Shown: positions 24,272 to 32,501 of the stretch, piece after piece
How positions within the stretch are numbered: position 1 is the stretch's first letter
Layout of the letters: the number at the start of each line of letters is the position of its first letter
From: CAYFVR01 sp046541515
Lineage (GTDB): Bacteria; Desulfobacterota; Desulfobacteria; Desulfobacterales; Desulfococcaceae
Reading direction: 5' to 3'
Assembly (NCBI GenBank): GCA_046541515.1
Contig: JBKHDD010000033.1
Coordinates: 1 to 34,642 of the forward strand
DNA length: 34,642 nucleotides
Translations under genes and position numbers: made by a program
Notes under the pieces: model-generated
What the model was told of the DNA's origin: nothing
What the model saw: only the letters and a program-made list of their open reading frames with translations
Database searches by the model: none

Positions 24272-25293
24272 CCGCCACGATCCCCCATCAATACGTCGAC
24301 CGGAAAACCGACCAAGTCCGGACGGAACAGTTGTTCGCCGACCGGCTGGTCAACACGATATTCTCCGACGCCCGAGAACGGCCCGGCGCGTTGTACCGGG
24401 CCCTGGCTTCGGCCCGCTTTTCCCGCCTGCTGGGATTTCTTGCCTACGACCAGCCCATGAGCGCCCGGCTGGGCGGCACGGTCCGTTTCGGAGCGGCGTT
24501 GGGCGTGGATTTGGACGAATGTCTGGACCCGCCGGAAACCCTGGACACGGCCCGAAAAGTCTTCGAGCGAAAAATCCGCTACTGGGAAACCCGGCCCATG
24601 CCGGCGGACCCGGCCGCCGTCGTTTCCCCCGCCGACGCCAAAATGGTGACCGTTTCGCTTGCCCGGGCGGCCGGGGCGGTGCTCAAGGAGAAATTTTTCG
24701 CCTTCGAGGAAATGCTGGGCGGGCGGGAGGAATGGATTCGCGCTTTCCAGGGCGGCGAGGCGGCGATCTTCCGATTGACGCCGGACAAATACCATTTCAA
24801 CCATACCCCGGTGGCCGGCGTGGTGGTGGATCATTTCGTGGTGGACGGCGACTTCTGGCCCTGCAACCCCGGCGCGGTGGTGGCGCTGGCCACGCCCTTT
24901 TCCAAAAACCGGCGCGAGGTGACGGTGATCGACACCGACGTGCCGGGCGGAAGCGGGGCGGGACTTGTGGCGATGATCGAGGTGGTGGCGCTGATGATCG
25001 GCGACATCGTGCAGTGCTACAGCGCGGTCCGTTACGACGATCCGGTTCCGGTGCGGTCGGGGATGTTTCTGGAGCGGGGACGCCCCAAAAGCCTGTACCG
25101 GCCCGGCAGCTCCACCGACGTGCTGATTTTTCAAAAAGGCCGCATCGCTTTTGACGAGGATTTGCTGGCCAACCAACGCCGCCGGGACGTGCGCACCCGC
25201 TTCGCCGAGGGGTTCGGCGAGCCGCTGGTGGAAACCGAAGTGACGCTCCGGACCGGAATCGGCCGGGCGCTTCCCCGGGAGGAGAATCGATGA
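24268..25293 (+). CDS. psd: Phosphatidylserine decarboxylase-family proenzyme
   Basis: 341 aa. PSD enzymes cleave themselves at a Gly-Ser bond to create a pyruvoyl group that decarboxylates phosphatidylserine to phosphatidylethanolamine. Here the substrate/His region is FRLTPDKYHFNHTPVAG, and the self-cleavage site is GSSTDVLIF, with the prospective pyruvoyl Ser at about 281, near the C-terminus as expected. The N-terminal 120 residues (QLFADRLVNTIFSDARERPG, LGFLAYDQPMSARLGG) suit the larger PSD subgroup often found outside the core pss-psd pathway. No pss gene is adjacent. Translational overlaps on both sides (4 bp each) tie it to the 810-aa protein and the Lgt-like protein. The substrate may be a modified serine lipid. 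Confidence 0.9.
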   Translation: MTATIPHQYVDRKTDQVRTEQLFADRLVNTIFSDARERPGALYRALASARFSRLLGFLAYDQPMSARLGGTVRFGAALGVDLDECLDPPETLDTARKVFERKIRYWETRPMPADPAAVVSPADAKMVTVSLARAAGAVLKEKFFAFEEMLGGREEWIRAFQGGEAAIFRLTPDKYHFNHTPVAGVVVDHFVVDGDFWPCNPGAVVALATPFSKNRREVTVIDTDVPGGSGAGLVAMIEVVALMIGDIVQCYSAVRYDDPVPVRSGMFLERGRPKSLYRPGSSTDVLIFQKGRIAFDEDLLANQRRRDVRTRFAEGFGEPLVETEVTLRTGIGRALPREENR

Positions 25294-26342
25294 TCGACGA
25301 ACTGTTCGTTGCCGGACTGGGCCTGCTGCTGGGATTGGCGCTGGTCTGGGGATTTCGCGCGTTGCCGGGCGAGCGCTGGCAGATTCTGGCGGCCATGCCC
25401 CGGGCCAAAAACGGCGACGGTCATTGGGCCGGGGACAACCTGACCTATTACGGCGTCTTCAACGCCAACGCCTACGTGCTGGGATTGGCGGTCTTCGTGT
25501 TGCTGATGGGCGCGGCGGGCGCGCCGCTGATCGCCATCCTGGCCACGGCTGGTCCCTTGCTGTTGATTTGCGTGCCCGCCAGCCGATGGGTGGCGCGGAT
25601 CGTGGAGAAAAAGCGCTACACGTTTACCGTGGGCGGCGCTTCCTTCGTGGGGATTGTGATTTCCCCGTGGCTCGTTTTGGCGATGAACGCGTTTGTGGGC
25701 CAAACGGCCGGATTTTCCGTGGGTGTTTTGGCCTTTCTGGCCGCGCTGTCGGTCGGCTACGCCATCGGCGAGGGCGTTGGGCGGCTGGCCTGCATCAGCT
25801 TCGGCTGCTGCTACGGCAAGCCGCTGGCGAAATGCCATCCAGCGCTCCAGCGGCTGTTCCGGAAATGGCGATTCGTTTTTCTGGGGGACACCAAAAAAAT
25901 CGCCTACGCCGACGGGCTGGCCGGCGAGGCGGTGGTTCCCATCCAGGGGGTGACGGCCGTGCTCTACTGCGCGGCGGGACTGCTGGGCATTTATCTCTTT
26001 CTGAAGGGCTTTTTCGCCGCCGCCTTTCTGATGTCGCTGACGGTGACGCAACTGTGGCGGGTCTTTTCGGAATGCTTCCGGGCCGACTACCGGGGCGGCG
26101 GAAAGCTGTCCGCCTACCAGATCATGGGGTTGCTGGCGGTTCCCTACGGCGCGCTGATCGCCTTTCTGTTTCCGGCGGAGGCTCATTCGGCGGCCGCGCT
26201 GGGGCGGGGACTTGCGATCTTCTGGCGTCCGGAGGTGATTCTCGGGCTTCAATTCTTCTGGCTGCTGATTTTTCTGTACACCGGTCGCAGCAAGGTGACC
26301 GCCGCGTCCATGGCGTTCCACGTCGTTCGGGATCGGGTGTGA
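25290..26342 (+). CDS. Lgt-like (prolipoprotein diacylglyceryl transferase-family) membrane protein
   Basis: 350 aa with about seven hydrophobic segments. The motif GEGVGRLACISFGCCYGKPL (about 161-180) matches the Lgt-superfamily signature in its Cys-rich variant (GR..C...GCCYG) rather than the classical lipoprotein Lgt core. Lgt moves a diacylglyceryl group from phosphatidylglycerol to a cysteine thiol; this subgroup is uncharacterised and may transfer a lipid moiety to another acceptor. The start ATGA overlaps the psd stop. A terminator-like hairpin lies 135 nt downstream. Family call good at superfamily level, reaction inferred. Confidence 0.75.
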   Translation: MIDELFVAGLGLLLGLALVWGFRALPGERWQILAAMPRAKNGDGHWAGDNLTYYGVFNANAYVLGLAVFVLLMGAAGAPLIAILATAGPLLLICVPASRWVARIVEKKRYTFTVGGASFVGIVISPWLVLAMNAFVGQTAGFSVGVLAFLAALSVGYAIGEGVGRLACISFGCCYGKPLAKCHPALQRLFRKWRFVFLGDTKKIAYADGLAGEAVVPIQGVTAVLYCAAGLLGIYLFLKGFFAAAFLMSLTVTQLWRVFSECFRADYRGGGKLSAYQIMGLLAVPYGALIAFLFPAEAHSAAALGRGLAIFWRPEVILGLQFFWLLIFLYTGRSKVTAASMAFHVVRDRV

Positions 26343-26688
26343 GCGGGATTCTGCCGATTTAACGAAATTCCAACCGAAGCCTCATTTTCGCTGAACAAAT
26401 TTGAGGGAAATAGGACGTGACGCAATCGCGTTGTCCATCCTTTGCACATTCTCCGTGTGCTTCTTCTCTCTTGCGGTGGGGGCGGCCAATTTGGCCGCCC
26501 TTTCTGCGTTTGTGGTTTTCATCCCCCTTCTTTCCGCATTCCGGAACCGCTTCCGGCCAATGAAAACCCGCTTGAAATTTCAATAAAAAGTGTGCGAAGC
26601 AAGGGGTCGATCCCCCCGGCGCGGAGGCGTTGGCGTTCCCAAGCGAGGGGTTTCCCGGTAGCGTTGCCCCGAGGGAGGCGATGAGCTC
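26343..26688. other. 346-nt intergenic region
   Basis: Contains the hairpin at 26478-26500 and no convincing gene. A hydrophobic frame at 26401-26586 starts with TTG, lacks a ribosome site and runs across the hairpin, so it is not called. The right part (26600-26680) is GC-rich and precedes the AAA ATPase gene; no clear promoter is seen. Confidence 0.5.
26478..26500 (+). terminator. Terminator-like hairpin after the psd/Lgt-like operon
   Basis: GGGCGGCCAA (26478-26487) and TTGGCCGCCC (26489-26498) form perfect 10-bp arms around one base, or an 8-bp stem with an AATTT loop, followed by TT and a T-rich stretch. The U-tract is short. Confidence 0.5.
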
Positions 26689-28323
26689 ATGAGAAAATTT
26701 TCATCCTACGGTCCCGTGGACAAGGACCTCCATTTTCACGTTCCCCGAACCGAATTGGTGAGGTCCGGCATCCGTCGGCTGACCGGAGAGGTTCCCGAGA
26801 AAGGCGGCCATTTCATTACCGTCTGGGCGCCTCGCCAGTGCGGCAAGACCTGGATCATGCGGGAAGTGATGATGGAGATCCGGGAGCGGGGTCAATTCGA
26901 CGCGGCGATGATTTCCATGCAGTCGGCCCAGACGGTGACCACGGATCAAGGCATTCTGGAGTTGTTCGCCGAAAAGCTATCCAGTTGGTTGGGCCGACCG
27001 TTTCCAGGAATTTCCGCCTGGAAGGACCTGCCCCGCCTCTTCGCGCCGCCGGCGGTCGAAAAGCCGCTGGTTCTGATCATTGACGAATTCGACGCGTTGG
27101 AAGAAGAATTTATCAATAAATTCGCCAATGAATTTAGGGATATTTACATTACGCGCCAGACGGAAATGGGCCAAACCGCCTGTATGCTTCACGGCCTTGC
27201 GCTCATCGGGGTGCGCGGCGTCCTCGGAATCGAAAACGTGAAGGGCTCTCCCTTCAACGTCCAGCGCTCCATGCACATCCCCAACCTGACCCGGAACGAG
27301 GTCGGCGCCATGTTCCGCGAGTACGAGGCGGAAAGCGGCCAGCCGGTTGAAAGCGGGGTGGTGGACCGCATTCACAAGGAAACCCGCGGACAGCCGGGGC
27401 TGGTTTCCTGGTTTGGAGAATTGCTGACCGAAGGATACGATGGATACTTGCCGGATAAAACCCGAGCCGTTGACTTGGAAGTGTTTGACTCGGTTTTCCA
27501 GGACGCGGTGGACGCACTGCCCAACAACCACCTTCTGAACATCATCAGCAAGGCAAAACGAGACCCCTATAAGTCGACGGTTCTGGAGCTGTTCAAGACC
27601 CGGCAGGCGATGCCGTTTCGATTCGACGATCCCCGGATCAATTTTTTGTATTTGAACGGGGTGATCGACCGGGAGAAGGCGGAAGGCGGCGGGAACCTGG
27701 TGCGGTTCGCCTCTCCCTTCGTGCAAAAGCGGCTGTTCAATTTTTTCTCCCGGGAAATCTTCCCGGCCGTGGATCATCTGTACGATCCCATGACCGACAT
27801 CGAAGCCGTGGTGGGGCCAACGGAGATCGACGTTCTTGCCGTGTTGCGGTTATACCAGACCTATTTGGACCGGAACCGCGACTGGCTGCTTCGGGACGCG
27901 CCTCGCCGGAAAACCGATCTCCGGATTTTCGAAGCGGTCTTCCATTTCAATCTGTACATGTATCTCGCGGCGTTTTTTCAGGACAAGGGCGGGGATGTAT
28001 TTCCGGAATTCCCGACCGGGAACGGCAAGGTGGATTTGTTGATCCGGCGGGGGAAGGACGTTTACGCCCTGGAATTGAAATCTTTCAAGGACCGTTACGC
28101 CTACAAGCAGGCTTTGGTTCGGGCGGTGGAATATGCGGTTCAGTTGGGAATTTCAAGGATTTATCTGGTTTTCTTCATCGAGTCCATCGACGTGGAAAAC
28201 CGGCGGGAATTGGAATTGGGCTTCACGGCGGGGGAGAGCGGCGTTTCGGTGATTCCTTTCTTCCTGGAAACGGGGGATTCCCGCTCCGCTACTCGGCCGT
28301 TTCCTCCTCCAACTCCGGACTGA
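26689..28323 (+). CDS. AAA-type ATPase with C-terminal PD-(D/E)XK-like nuclease domain
   Basis: 544 aa. P-loop at about 45-56 (WAPRQCGKTWIM) and Walker B at about 126-134 (LVLIIDEFDALEEEF). A winged-helix-like middle region follows (NEVGAMFREYEAESGQPV, RIHKETRGQPGLVSWFGELL). The C-terminus has a PD-(D/E)XK arrangement (GNGKVDLLIRRGKDVYALEL, KSFKD; Asp about 448, Glu-Leu-Lys about 463). This layout is common in abundant AAA-like proteins of unknown role, possibly defence- or mobile-element-related. ATG 26689 has GGAGG about 10 nt upstream. It stands alone and its 3' end overlaps the convergent AI-2E gene by 35 bp. Confidence 0.85.
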   Translation: MRKFSSYGPVDKDLHFHVPRTELVRSGIRRLTGEVPEKGGHFITVWAPRQCGKTWIMREVMMEIRERGQFDAAMISMQSAQTVTTDQGILELFAEKLSSWLGRPFPGISAWKDLPRLFAPPAVEKPLVLIIDEFDALEEEFINKFANEFRDIYITRQTEMGQTACMLHGLALIGVRGVLGIENVKGSPFNVQRSMHIPNLTRNEVGAMFREYEAESGQPVESGVVDRIHKETRGQPGLVSWFGELLTEGYDGYLPDKTRAVDLEVFDSVFQDAVDALPNNHLLNIISKAKRDPYKSTVLELFKTRQAMPFRFDDPRINFLYLNGVIDREKAEGGGNLVRFASPFVQKRLFNFFSREIFPAVDHLYDPMTDIEAVVGPTEIDVLAVLRLYQTYLDRNRDWLLRDAPRRKTDLRIFEAVFHFNLYMYLAAFFQDKGGDVFPEFPTGNGKVDLLIRRGKDVYALELKSFKDRYAYKQALVRAVEYAVQLGISRIYLVFFIESIDVENRRELELGFTAGESGVSVIPFFLETGDSRSATRPFPPPTPD

Positions 28324-29416
28324 TTCGGACGGGGTTTTCCATCCGATCCCCCAGAAAATCCTCCACGTAGACCATCTGCACCAGCACCATGACGCAGGCC
28401 AGCAGCGGCATGGCCAGAACGATGCCCAGAAATCCCATCAAATTGAACAGAAGCACCTGGGTGGCCAGGATCAGCGCGGCGGGAACGGAGAGGACCCGCT
28501 GCTGCACCATCGGCGTGAGAAAATTGCCCTCGATGGTCTGCACCGCCACGTAAAACAGCGCGACGTAAACCGCATCCATGAAACTTTGGGAAAGGGCCAC
28601 GAAGATCGCCGGGATGAAGGCCAGCACCGGCCCGAGGTTGGGAATGAAGGTCATAATGGCCGCCAGCAGTCCGAGAACCACGGCGTTGGGAATGCCGAGG
28701 ATCCAAAGGCCGGTTCCCACCACGATGCCCAGCACCGTCATCGAAAATGACTGGCCCAATAGCCAGCCGCGGGTGGTTTCCGCCATCCGATGGATGATTT
28801 CTCGCGCCCGCCGCCGCCGACTTGGCGGAATCATCCGAAGGATCCCCGCCATGTAGACCGACGGTTGAAAGGCCAGATAGATTCCAATGACGAGGATGAA
28901 CAATACGCTGATCAACGCCCCGAAAGTGGTGGAAAAGACCCCGACGATTCCCAAAAAAAACTCCGACATCGCCCCTTCGCCTTCGGGCAGGAGTCCGCTG
29001 GGATCCCGAGTGGTTTCCAGCACTTTTTCCCCCCAGCTTTTTTTCAGCAGAAATTGTTTCAGCTTGAAAATGTATTGAGGAACATCCTCCGCCAGGTTCA
29101 TTGCCTGCTGCTGGACCACCGGCGCCAGAAAGAAAAAGAAAAGAGAGATGAGCAAAAAAAAGATCGCGATGAACAGAATCAGCGAAACCGGAAGGGGCAA
29201 TCGGACCAGCCGGTGCACCTGGTTCGCTCCCCAGCGCAGAAAAATGGCCAGCAGGTAGCTGGCGAACAGCAACAGCAACAGATTGACGGCCCGGAATACC
29301 AGAAAGACCACCAGCGCGAAGATCAGGGCAATGGTCAGTCCGATGATGATCCGGGAGGTGAAGGGGCCCAAATGGAAGGCCTCTTTGGAAGAGTCCGACG
29401 AATGATGGGTATCCAT
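28289..29416 (-). CDS. AI-2E family transporter
   Basis: 375 aa, about eight TM segments. Sequence typical of the YdiK/PerM/TqsA superfamily: IIIGLTIALIFALVVFLVFR near the start, GLLAAIMTFIPNLGPVLAFI and VALFYVAVQTIEGNFLTPMV in the second half, the latter being the family's most conserved stretch. Members export signal molecules or serve as Na+/H+ antiporters; the substrate here is unknown. ATG 29416 is preferred over a TTG 12 nt upstream, although neither has a strong ribosome site. It is the last gene after YtxH and the single-TM protein on the same strand, and overlaps the convergent AAA ATPase gene by 35 bp. Confidence 0.92.
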   Translation of the reverse strand: MDTHHSSDSSKEAFHLGPFTSRIIIGLTIALIFALVVFLVFRAVNLLLLLFASYLLAIFLRWGANQVHRLVRLPLPVSLILFIAIFFLLISLFFFFLAPVVQQQAMNLAEDVPQYIFKLKQFLLKKSWGEKVLETTRDPSGLLPEGEGAMSEFFLGIVGVFSTTFGALISVLFILVIGIYLAFQPSVYMAGILRMIPPSRRRRAREIIHRMAETTRGWLLGQSFSMTVLGIVVGTGLWILGIPNAVVLGLLAAIMTFIPNLGPVLAFIPAIFVALSQSFMDAVYVALFYVAVQTIEGNFLTPMVQQRVLSVPAALILATQVLLFNLMGFLGIVLAMPLLACVMVLVQMVYVEDFLGDRMENPVRISPELEEETAE

Positions 29417-29554
29417 GGGGGCGATCAATCCGAGGGACGCGGGGTTTCATGCACGGAAATGGCAAGGGAAACGGCCAATGACATTCGGATGGAACCGTTT
29501 CCGGCGGGCGGCGTCGGACGCCGACGGAAACGGTTGGAGGCCGGCGGAAGCGGA

Positions 29555-29944
29555 TTATCGCCGCCGATCCGAATTGGCGAACAGATCGATTCCCGCCTTG
29601 ATCACGTCGCTGATGAGCAGGGCGTAGGTGGAAACCTCTTCCGCCGTTTTATTCAAGCTTTGCGCCGTATCCGTCACGCTTTCGCTGACCTCGTCAAGGG
29701 ATTCTCCCACGTCGGTCACCTGGGTGCGCAATTCCTGGCTGATGATCACGGCGTTGGCGGTGATTTTGGGCAAATCGGCCGCGGAGCGGTCCAGGTGCTC
29801 CCGATTTTTATGGACCAGTGCGCCCACGTCCCGGATCAGGCCGTTGAGGTTTCGGAGCGTGAGAAACAGGTAGATTCCCGCGCCAATGGTCAGCAAAAAA
29901 AGGATGAACCAGGCCAGTTGGTCGATCGGGATGGCGTAATTCAT
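29555..29944 (-). CDS. Single-TM protein with DUF948-like coiled coil
   Basis: 129 aa. An N-terminal TM (DQLAWFILFLLTIGAGIYLF) is followed by LTLRNLNGLIRDVGALVHKN and a long Asp/Glu/Ser/Val-rich coiled coil (VTDVGESLDEVSESVTDTAQ), resembling DUF948-type proteins of the general-stress YtxG group. ATG 29944 has AGGA 8 nt upstream. It sits between the YtxH gene and the AI-2E transporter on the same strand. YtxG and YtxH are neighbours in Bacillus stress operons, so the pairing here may be an equivalent envelope-stress unit (inference). Confidence 0.75.
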   Translation of the reverse strand: MNYAIPIDQLAWFILFLLTIGAGIYLFLTLRNLNGLIRDVGALVHKNREHLDRSAADLPKITANAVIISQELRTQVTDVGESLDEVSESVTDTAQSLNKTAEEVSTYALLISDVIKAGIDLFANSDRRR

Positions 29945-30048
29945 GAAAAAGGTCCTTTCCACCGGGCCAGCTTGAACCGGGAGACCCGGGCGTTCGTCCA
30001 TTTCGCCCGAAGAGCCTGGAAATGGGACGGGGGAAGGGGATCGGACGC

Positions 30049-30098
30049 GGAAAGCCGGGACCGGAAAGCCGGGACCGGGAATCCACCGGGAATCCAAT
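30049..30098. repeat. Short tandem repeats in the ytxH-DUF948 spacer
   Basis: GGAAAGCCGGGACC occurs twice head to tail (30049-30062 and 30063-30076), followed directly by two copies of GGGAATCCA (30077-30085 and 30088-30096). The 218-nt spacer (29945-30162) has no gene and separates two co-directional stress-like genes. Confidence 0.6.
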
Positions 30099-30162
30099 GG
30101 TTCCCGGCTGATTTTCCGGCCGATTTCCCCAACCGGGCAAACCGCGAAATCCGATCGTCGGC

Positions 30163-30549
30163 TTAGGATTTCCGTTGTTTCCGGGCCGCTTCCTGATGCA
30201 CTTCCCGAATGGCGTCCGCGCATTTGTCGGCGATTTCCAGGTACTCGTCCTTCCGGGAACGAACCGCCTCCCGGAGGTCCACGGTTTTGTCGGCGATGTT
30301 CTCCTTGGCGGCGGAGAGGGTCTGGTCGGTTTTTCGCCGGATGGCCTCCCGCGTTTCCTCGCCGGAGCGAGGAGCGAACAGTACGCCGGCCGCGGCGCCG
30401 ACGGCCGTGCCCATGGTGGCGCCCATCATCAGGTCGCGGGCCGTTCGAATTTTTCGCCGCCGTTCCCTTTTTTTCTGAAAATCCCAAACCCGGCGGGCGG
30501 TTTCCGTCAAAATCATGGCGTAACCTCCGTATTTGATGGCGTTTCGCAT
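30163..30549 (-). CDS. YtxH domain-containing protein
   Basis: 128 aa. The YtxH signature GAAAGVLFAPRSGEETR lies near residues 51-67 after a hydrophobic glycine-rich segment (MMGATMGTAVGAAAGVLFAP). A charged helical tail follows (AAKENIADKTVDLREAVRSR). These are small membrane-anchored, stress-linked proteins. ATG 30549 has GAGGAG 8 nt upstream. First gene of the minus-strand group with the DUF948-like protein and AI-2E transporter. Confidence 0.85.
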   Translation of the reverse strand: MRNAIKYGGYAMILTETARRVWDFQKKRERRRKIRTARDLMMGATMGTAVGAAAGVLFAPRSGEETREAIRRKTDQTLSAAKENIADKTVDLREAVRSRKDEYLEIADKCADAIREVHQEAARKQRKS

Positions 30550-30735
30550 GGCAAATTCTCCTCGATGAGATGGTTGTCGACGCCATTTAAAGTAATCGGC
30601 GGGGAGGGGGATGTATCTAAGGGGAATCCATTAGTTGGGGGCCATGGACCATGGATTCCTTTTTCGCCATTCAGCGGAGGAGCGGGGAGCGCGCTGGAAG
30701 GCCCCCGGCCGCATTCGTCGCGGGAGAGGCCGAAA

Positions 30736-31035
30736 TCAGATCCCCGCGACGAAGAGGAAAACGAATTCCCCGTCGTTGAAATCGATGGTCAGGTCCGCGC
30801 CCTTGGCTTCGGCGCTGGAAATCCAGACCGGACGGTCGTCGCCGCCGCAGTCCACGTCGGGATGGAATTCTCCGGTTTGGGCGTTGCGCCAGGAAACCAT
30901 CATGGCGTCCGGAGAGATTTCCCGCGCTTTTTTCCGGGCCATTTGCCAAGCGGTTTCAAAGTCGGCCGGCGTCTCTTCCATTTGAATGGGAAGATGGGCG
31001 CCGAGAACATAGTCGGGACGTGCCGGAACGGTCAT
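30736..31035 (-). CDS. AF1514 / DUF5619-family small protein
   Basis: 99 aa, matching the AF1514-type family of small uncharacterised proteins: PADFETAWQMARKKAREISP, MMVSWRNAQTGEFHPDVDCG, then ADLTIDFNDGEFVFLFV. The Cys of DVDCGGDDRP and the closing beta strand are typical. ATG 31035 has GGAGG 5 nt upstream. It is followed on the minus strand, after a 186-nt spacer, by ytxH. Function unknown. Confidence 0.75.
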   Translation of the reverse strand: MTVPARPDYVLGAHLPIQMEETPADFETAWQMARKKAREISPDAMMVSWRNAQTGEFHPDVDCGGDDRPVWISSAEAKGADLTIDFNDGEFVFLFVAGI

Positions 31036-31096
31036 GAATGCCTCCGGGGAAAAGGGTTGGAAGAGATGGACGCGGCGAAGCCGGCGCCCGGCTCTT

Positions 31097-31771
31097 TCAA
31101 AAAAACGGCGGCCGCGGCCGCAGAACCGCCCGCACCGGCGCGCCGTCCGCGCCGGCGATCTTCATGGGCAGGCAGATCAAATCATAATGCCCCGCCGGGG
31201 TCCTGGAAAGGTCGAGCCCTTCCACGATCCAGATTCCGGCGGAAAGGAGGCAACGGTGGACTGGCGGGCAATCGGCCCCTTCGGCGTCCACGGAAAGAGT
31301 GTCGATCCCCGCGAGGATCACGCCCCGCCTCGCCAAAACCATCGCCATTTCGTTGGAAAGATACGCGGTTTGTCGGGCGGATCTCTTCCGGGCGGAACCC
31401 TTGCCGGTTTTGAACAGAATTCGGTCGCCGGGCTGGATGGAAGAACTGTCCCAATCGGAAGGCGATATCGCTCCGGTCGTGGGAACTTCGACCACCCGGG
31501 CCGGTCCGATCGCGACGGAAACCGGCAAGTCGTCGATCGCGGGTCCGTCGGGGATGTAGTGGAGCGGCGCGTCCATGTGCGCCCCCGTGTGGGCGCCGCA
31601 ATCGATGTGGGTGAGATTGACCCCGTCGCCGGAACGGATGTCCAGAATCCGTTCGAACCTGGGCGGCGGATCGTCCGGCCAGTGGGCCATGCCGTTGTGG
31701 AGGGGCGGGGTGACGTCGATCCATTCCGGCGGATCGAGGCGGAATCGGCTTTTGGGATCGCGTCCGCTCAT
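31097..31771 (-). CDS. Cyclase-family / kynurenine formamidase-like hydrolase
   Basis: 224 aa. The family metal-binding motif HxGxHxD appears as CGAHTGAHMDAPLHY (residues near 58-72). Other landmarks are WIDVTPPLHNGMAHWPDDPP at the start and GIDTLSVDAEGADCPPVHRC later, with the second metal/catalytic His. KynB-like enzymes hydrolyse N-formylkynurenine, but this superfamily has many amide-hydrolase activities, and no tryptophan-catabolism gene is adjacent, so the substrate is open. ATG 31771 overlaps the thioesterase stop as ATGA. Confidence 0.88.
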   Translation of the reverse strand: MSGRDPKSRFRLDPPEWIDVTPPLHNGMAHWPDDPPPRFERILDIRSGDGVNLTHIDCGAHTGAHMDAPLHYIPDGPAIDDLPVSVAIGPARVVEVPTTGAISPSDWDSSSIQPGDRILFKTGKGSARKRSARQTAYLSNEMAMVLARRGVILAGIDTLSVDAEGADCPPVHRCLLSAGIWIVEGLDLSRTPAGHYDLICLPMKIAGADGAPVRAVLRPRPPFF

Positions 31772-32214
31772 ACGTGGATTTCCCGGGATTTCGTTTCCAC
31801 CGGACGGCCGGTTTTTCGGTAGGCCATGCCCTGGAAGTCCGCGAGGATTTCGCCGGTTTCGTCGCGGACGGCGACTTGAAAGGTTTCCATCTTGCCCCCG
31901 CCGGCGGTTCGGCGGGCGTGGGCCGTCAGCGTTTGGCCGGCCCGGCCGGGGTGGATATAGGCGATGGAAACGTGAATCGCCGCGGCGATGGCGTCGCCGG
32001 AATTGGCCGCCGCCGCGAAGGCCAGATCCGCCAGGGAGAAAATCGCGCCGCCGTGGGCCAGCCCGATCCCGTTCAGATGGCGATCCGTGATGTTCAGACG
32101 GGCGACGGCCTCGCCGTCGCGGGCCTCCAGCAGCTCGATGCCCATTTCCCGGGCAAAGGCGTCCCTTTCCAGAAAAGCGCGGGCGGCATCGTCGGAATTC
32201 GGGCTTTGAGGCAT
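31768..32214 (-). CDS. PaaI-type hotdog thioesterase
   Basis: 148 aa. Hotdog fold with GIGLAHGGAIFSLADLAFAA (catalytic HGG), AAAIHVSIAYIHPGRAGQTL and a final beta sheet (METFQVAVRDETGEILADFQ). PaaI-type thioesterases hydrolyse aryl- or acyl-CoA thioesters. ATG 32214 has GGGAGA 5 nt upstream; longer in-frame starts lack a ribosome site. The 4-bp overlap with the cyclase-family hydrolase indicates a two-gene degradation operon, plausibly for an aromatic or cyclic acyl-CoA (inference). Confidence 0.88.
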   Translation of the reverse strand: MPQSPNSDDAARAFLERDAFAREMGIELLEARDGEAVARLNITDRHLNGIGLAHGGAIFSLADLAFAAAANSGDAIAAAIHVSIAYIHPGRAGQTLTAHARRTAGGGKMETFQVAVRDETGEILADFQGMAYRKTGRPVETKSREIHV

Positions 32215-32463
32215 GGGAATCTCCCGGGTGAAATCGAAAAAAAATGGTCGTCGGTGGCGGGGAGTCGTCCGCGCGGTTCCGGTGGTTGTGCATTTGGAAA
32301 ACGGAGCGAGGAAGCGAGTCGCGCTTGCCGAGAACGGCGGACTCCTTCCGGCAACTCCTTGACGAATAAAGGGCCAAGGTTGCCGGAAGTGGATGGCCGA
32401 TCCGGCGAAAGGGATCAAGGGGAAAGGCGGATGGGGGAGATGGCGTCCAAGGGATTGGAATTC

Positions 32464-32494
32464 GGACGCCGCAGGGTAAATGGGTGCGGCGCCC
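32464..32494 (-). terminator. Terminator-like hairpin after the solute-binding gene
   Basis: On the minus strand GGGCGCCGCA and TGCGGCGTCC pair over 10 bp (one G-U) across an 11-nt loop, 8 nt past the stop at 32502. There is no T run, so it may be a Rho-dependent or stability element. Confidence 0.35.
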
Positions 32495-32501
32495 GGGCGG
32501 A

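Noticed and set aside
21823..25293. Very long plus-strand frame overlapping the 810-aa gene and continuing into psd
   Set aside because: It follows the psd frame backwards through the first gene; psd is better started at ATG 24268 with a 4-bp overlap, and the upstream part is low-complexity Arg/Gly/Pro.
26401..26586. Hydrophobic 61-aa frame after the Lgt-like gene
   Set aside because: Starts with TTG without a ribosome site and runs through the terminator-like hairpin.
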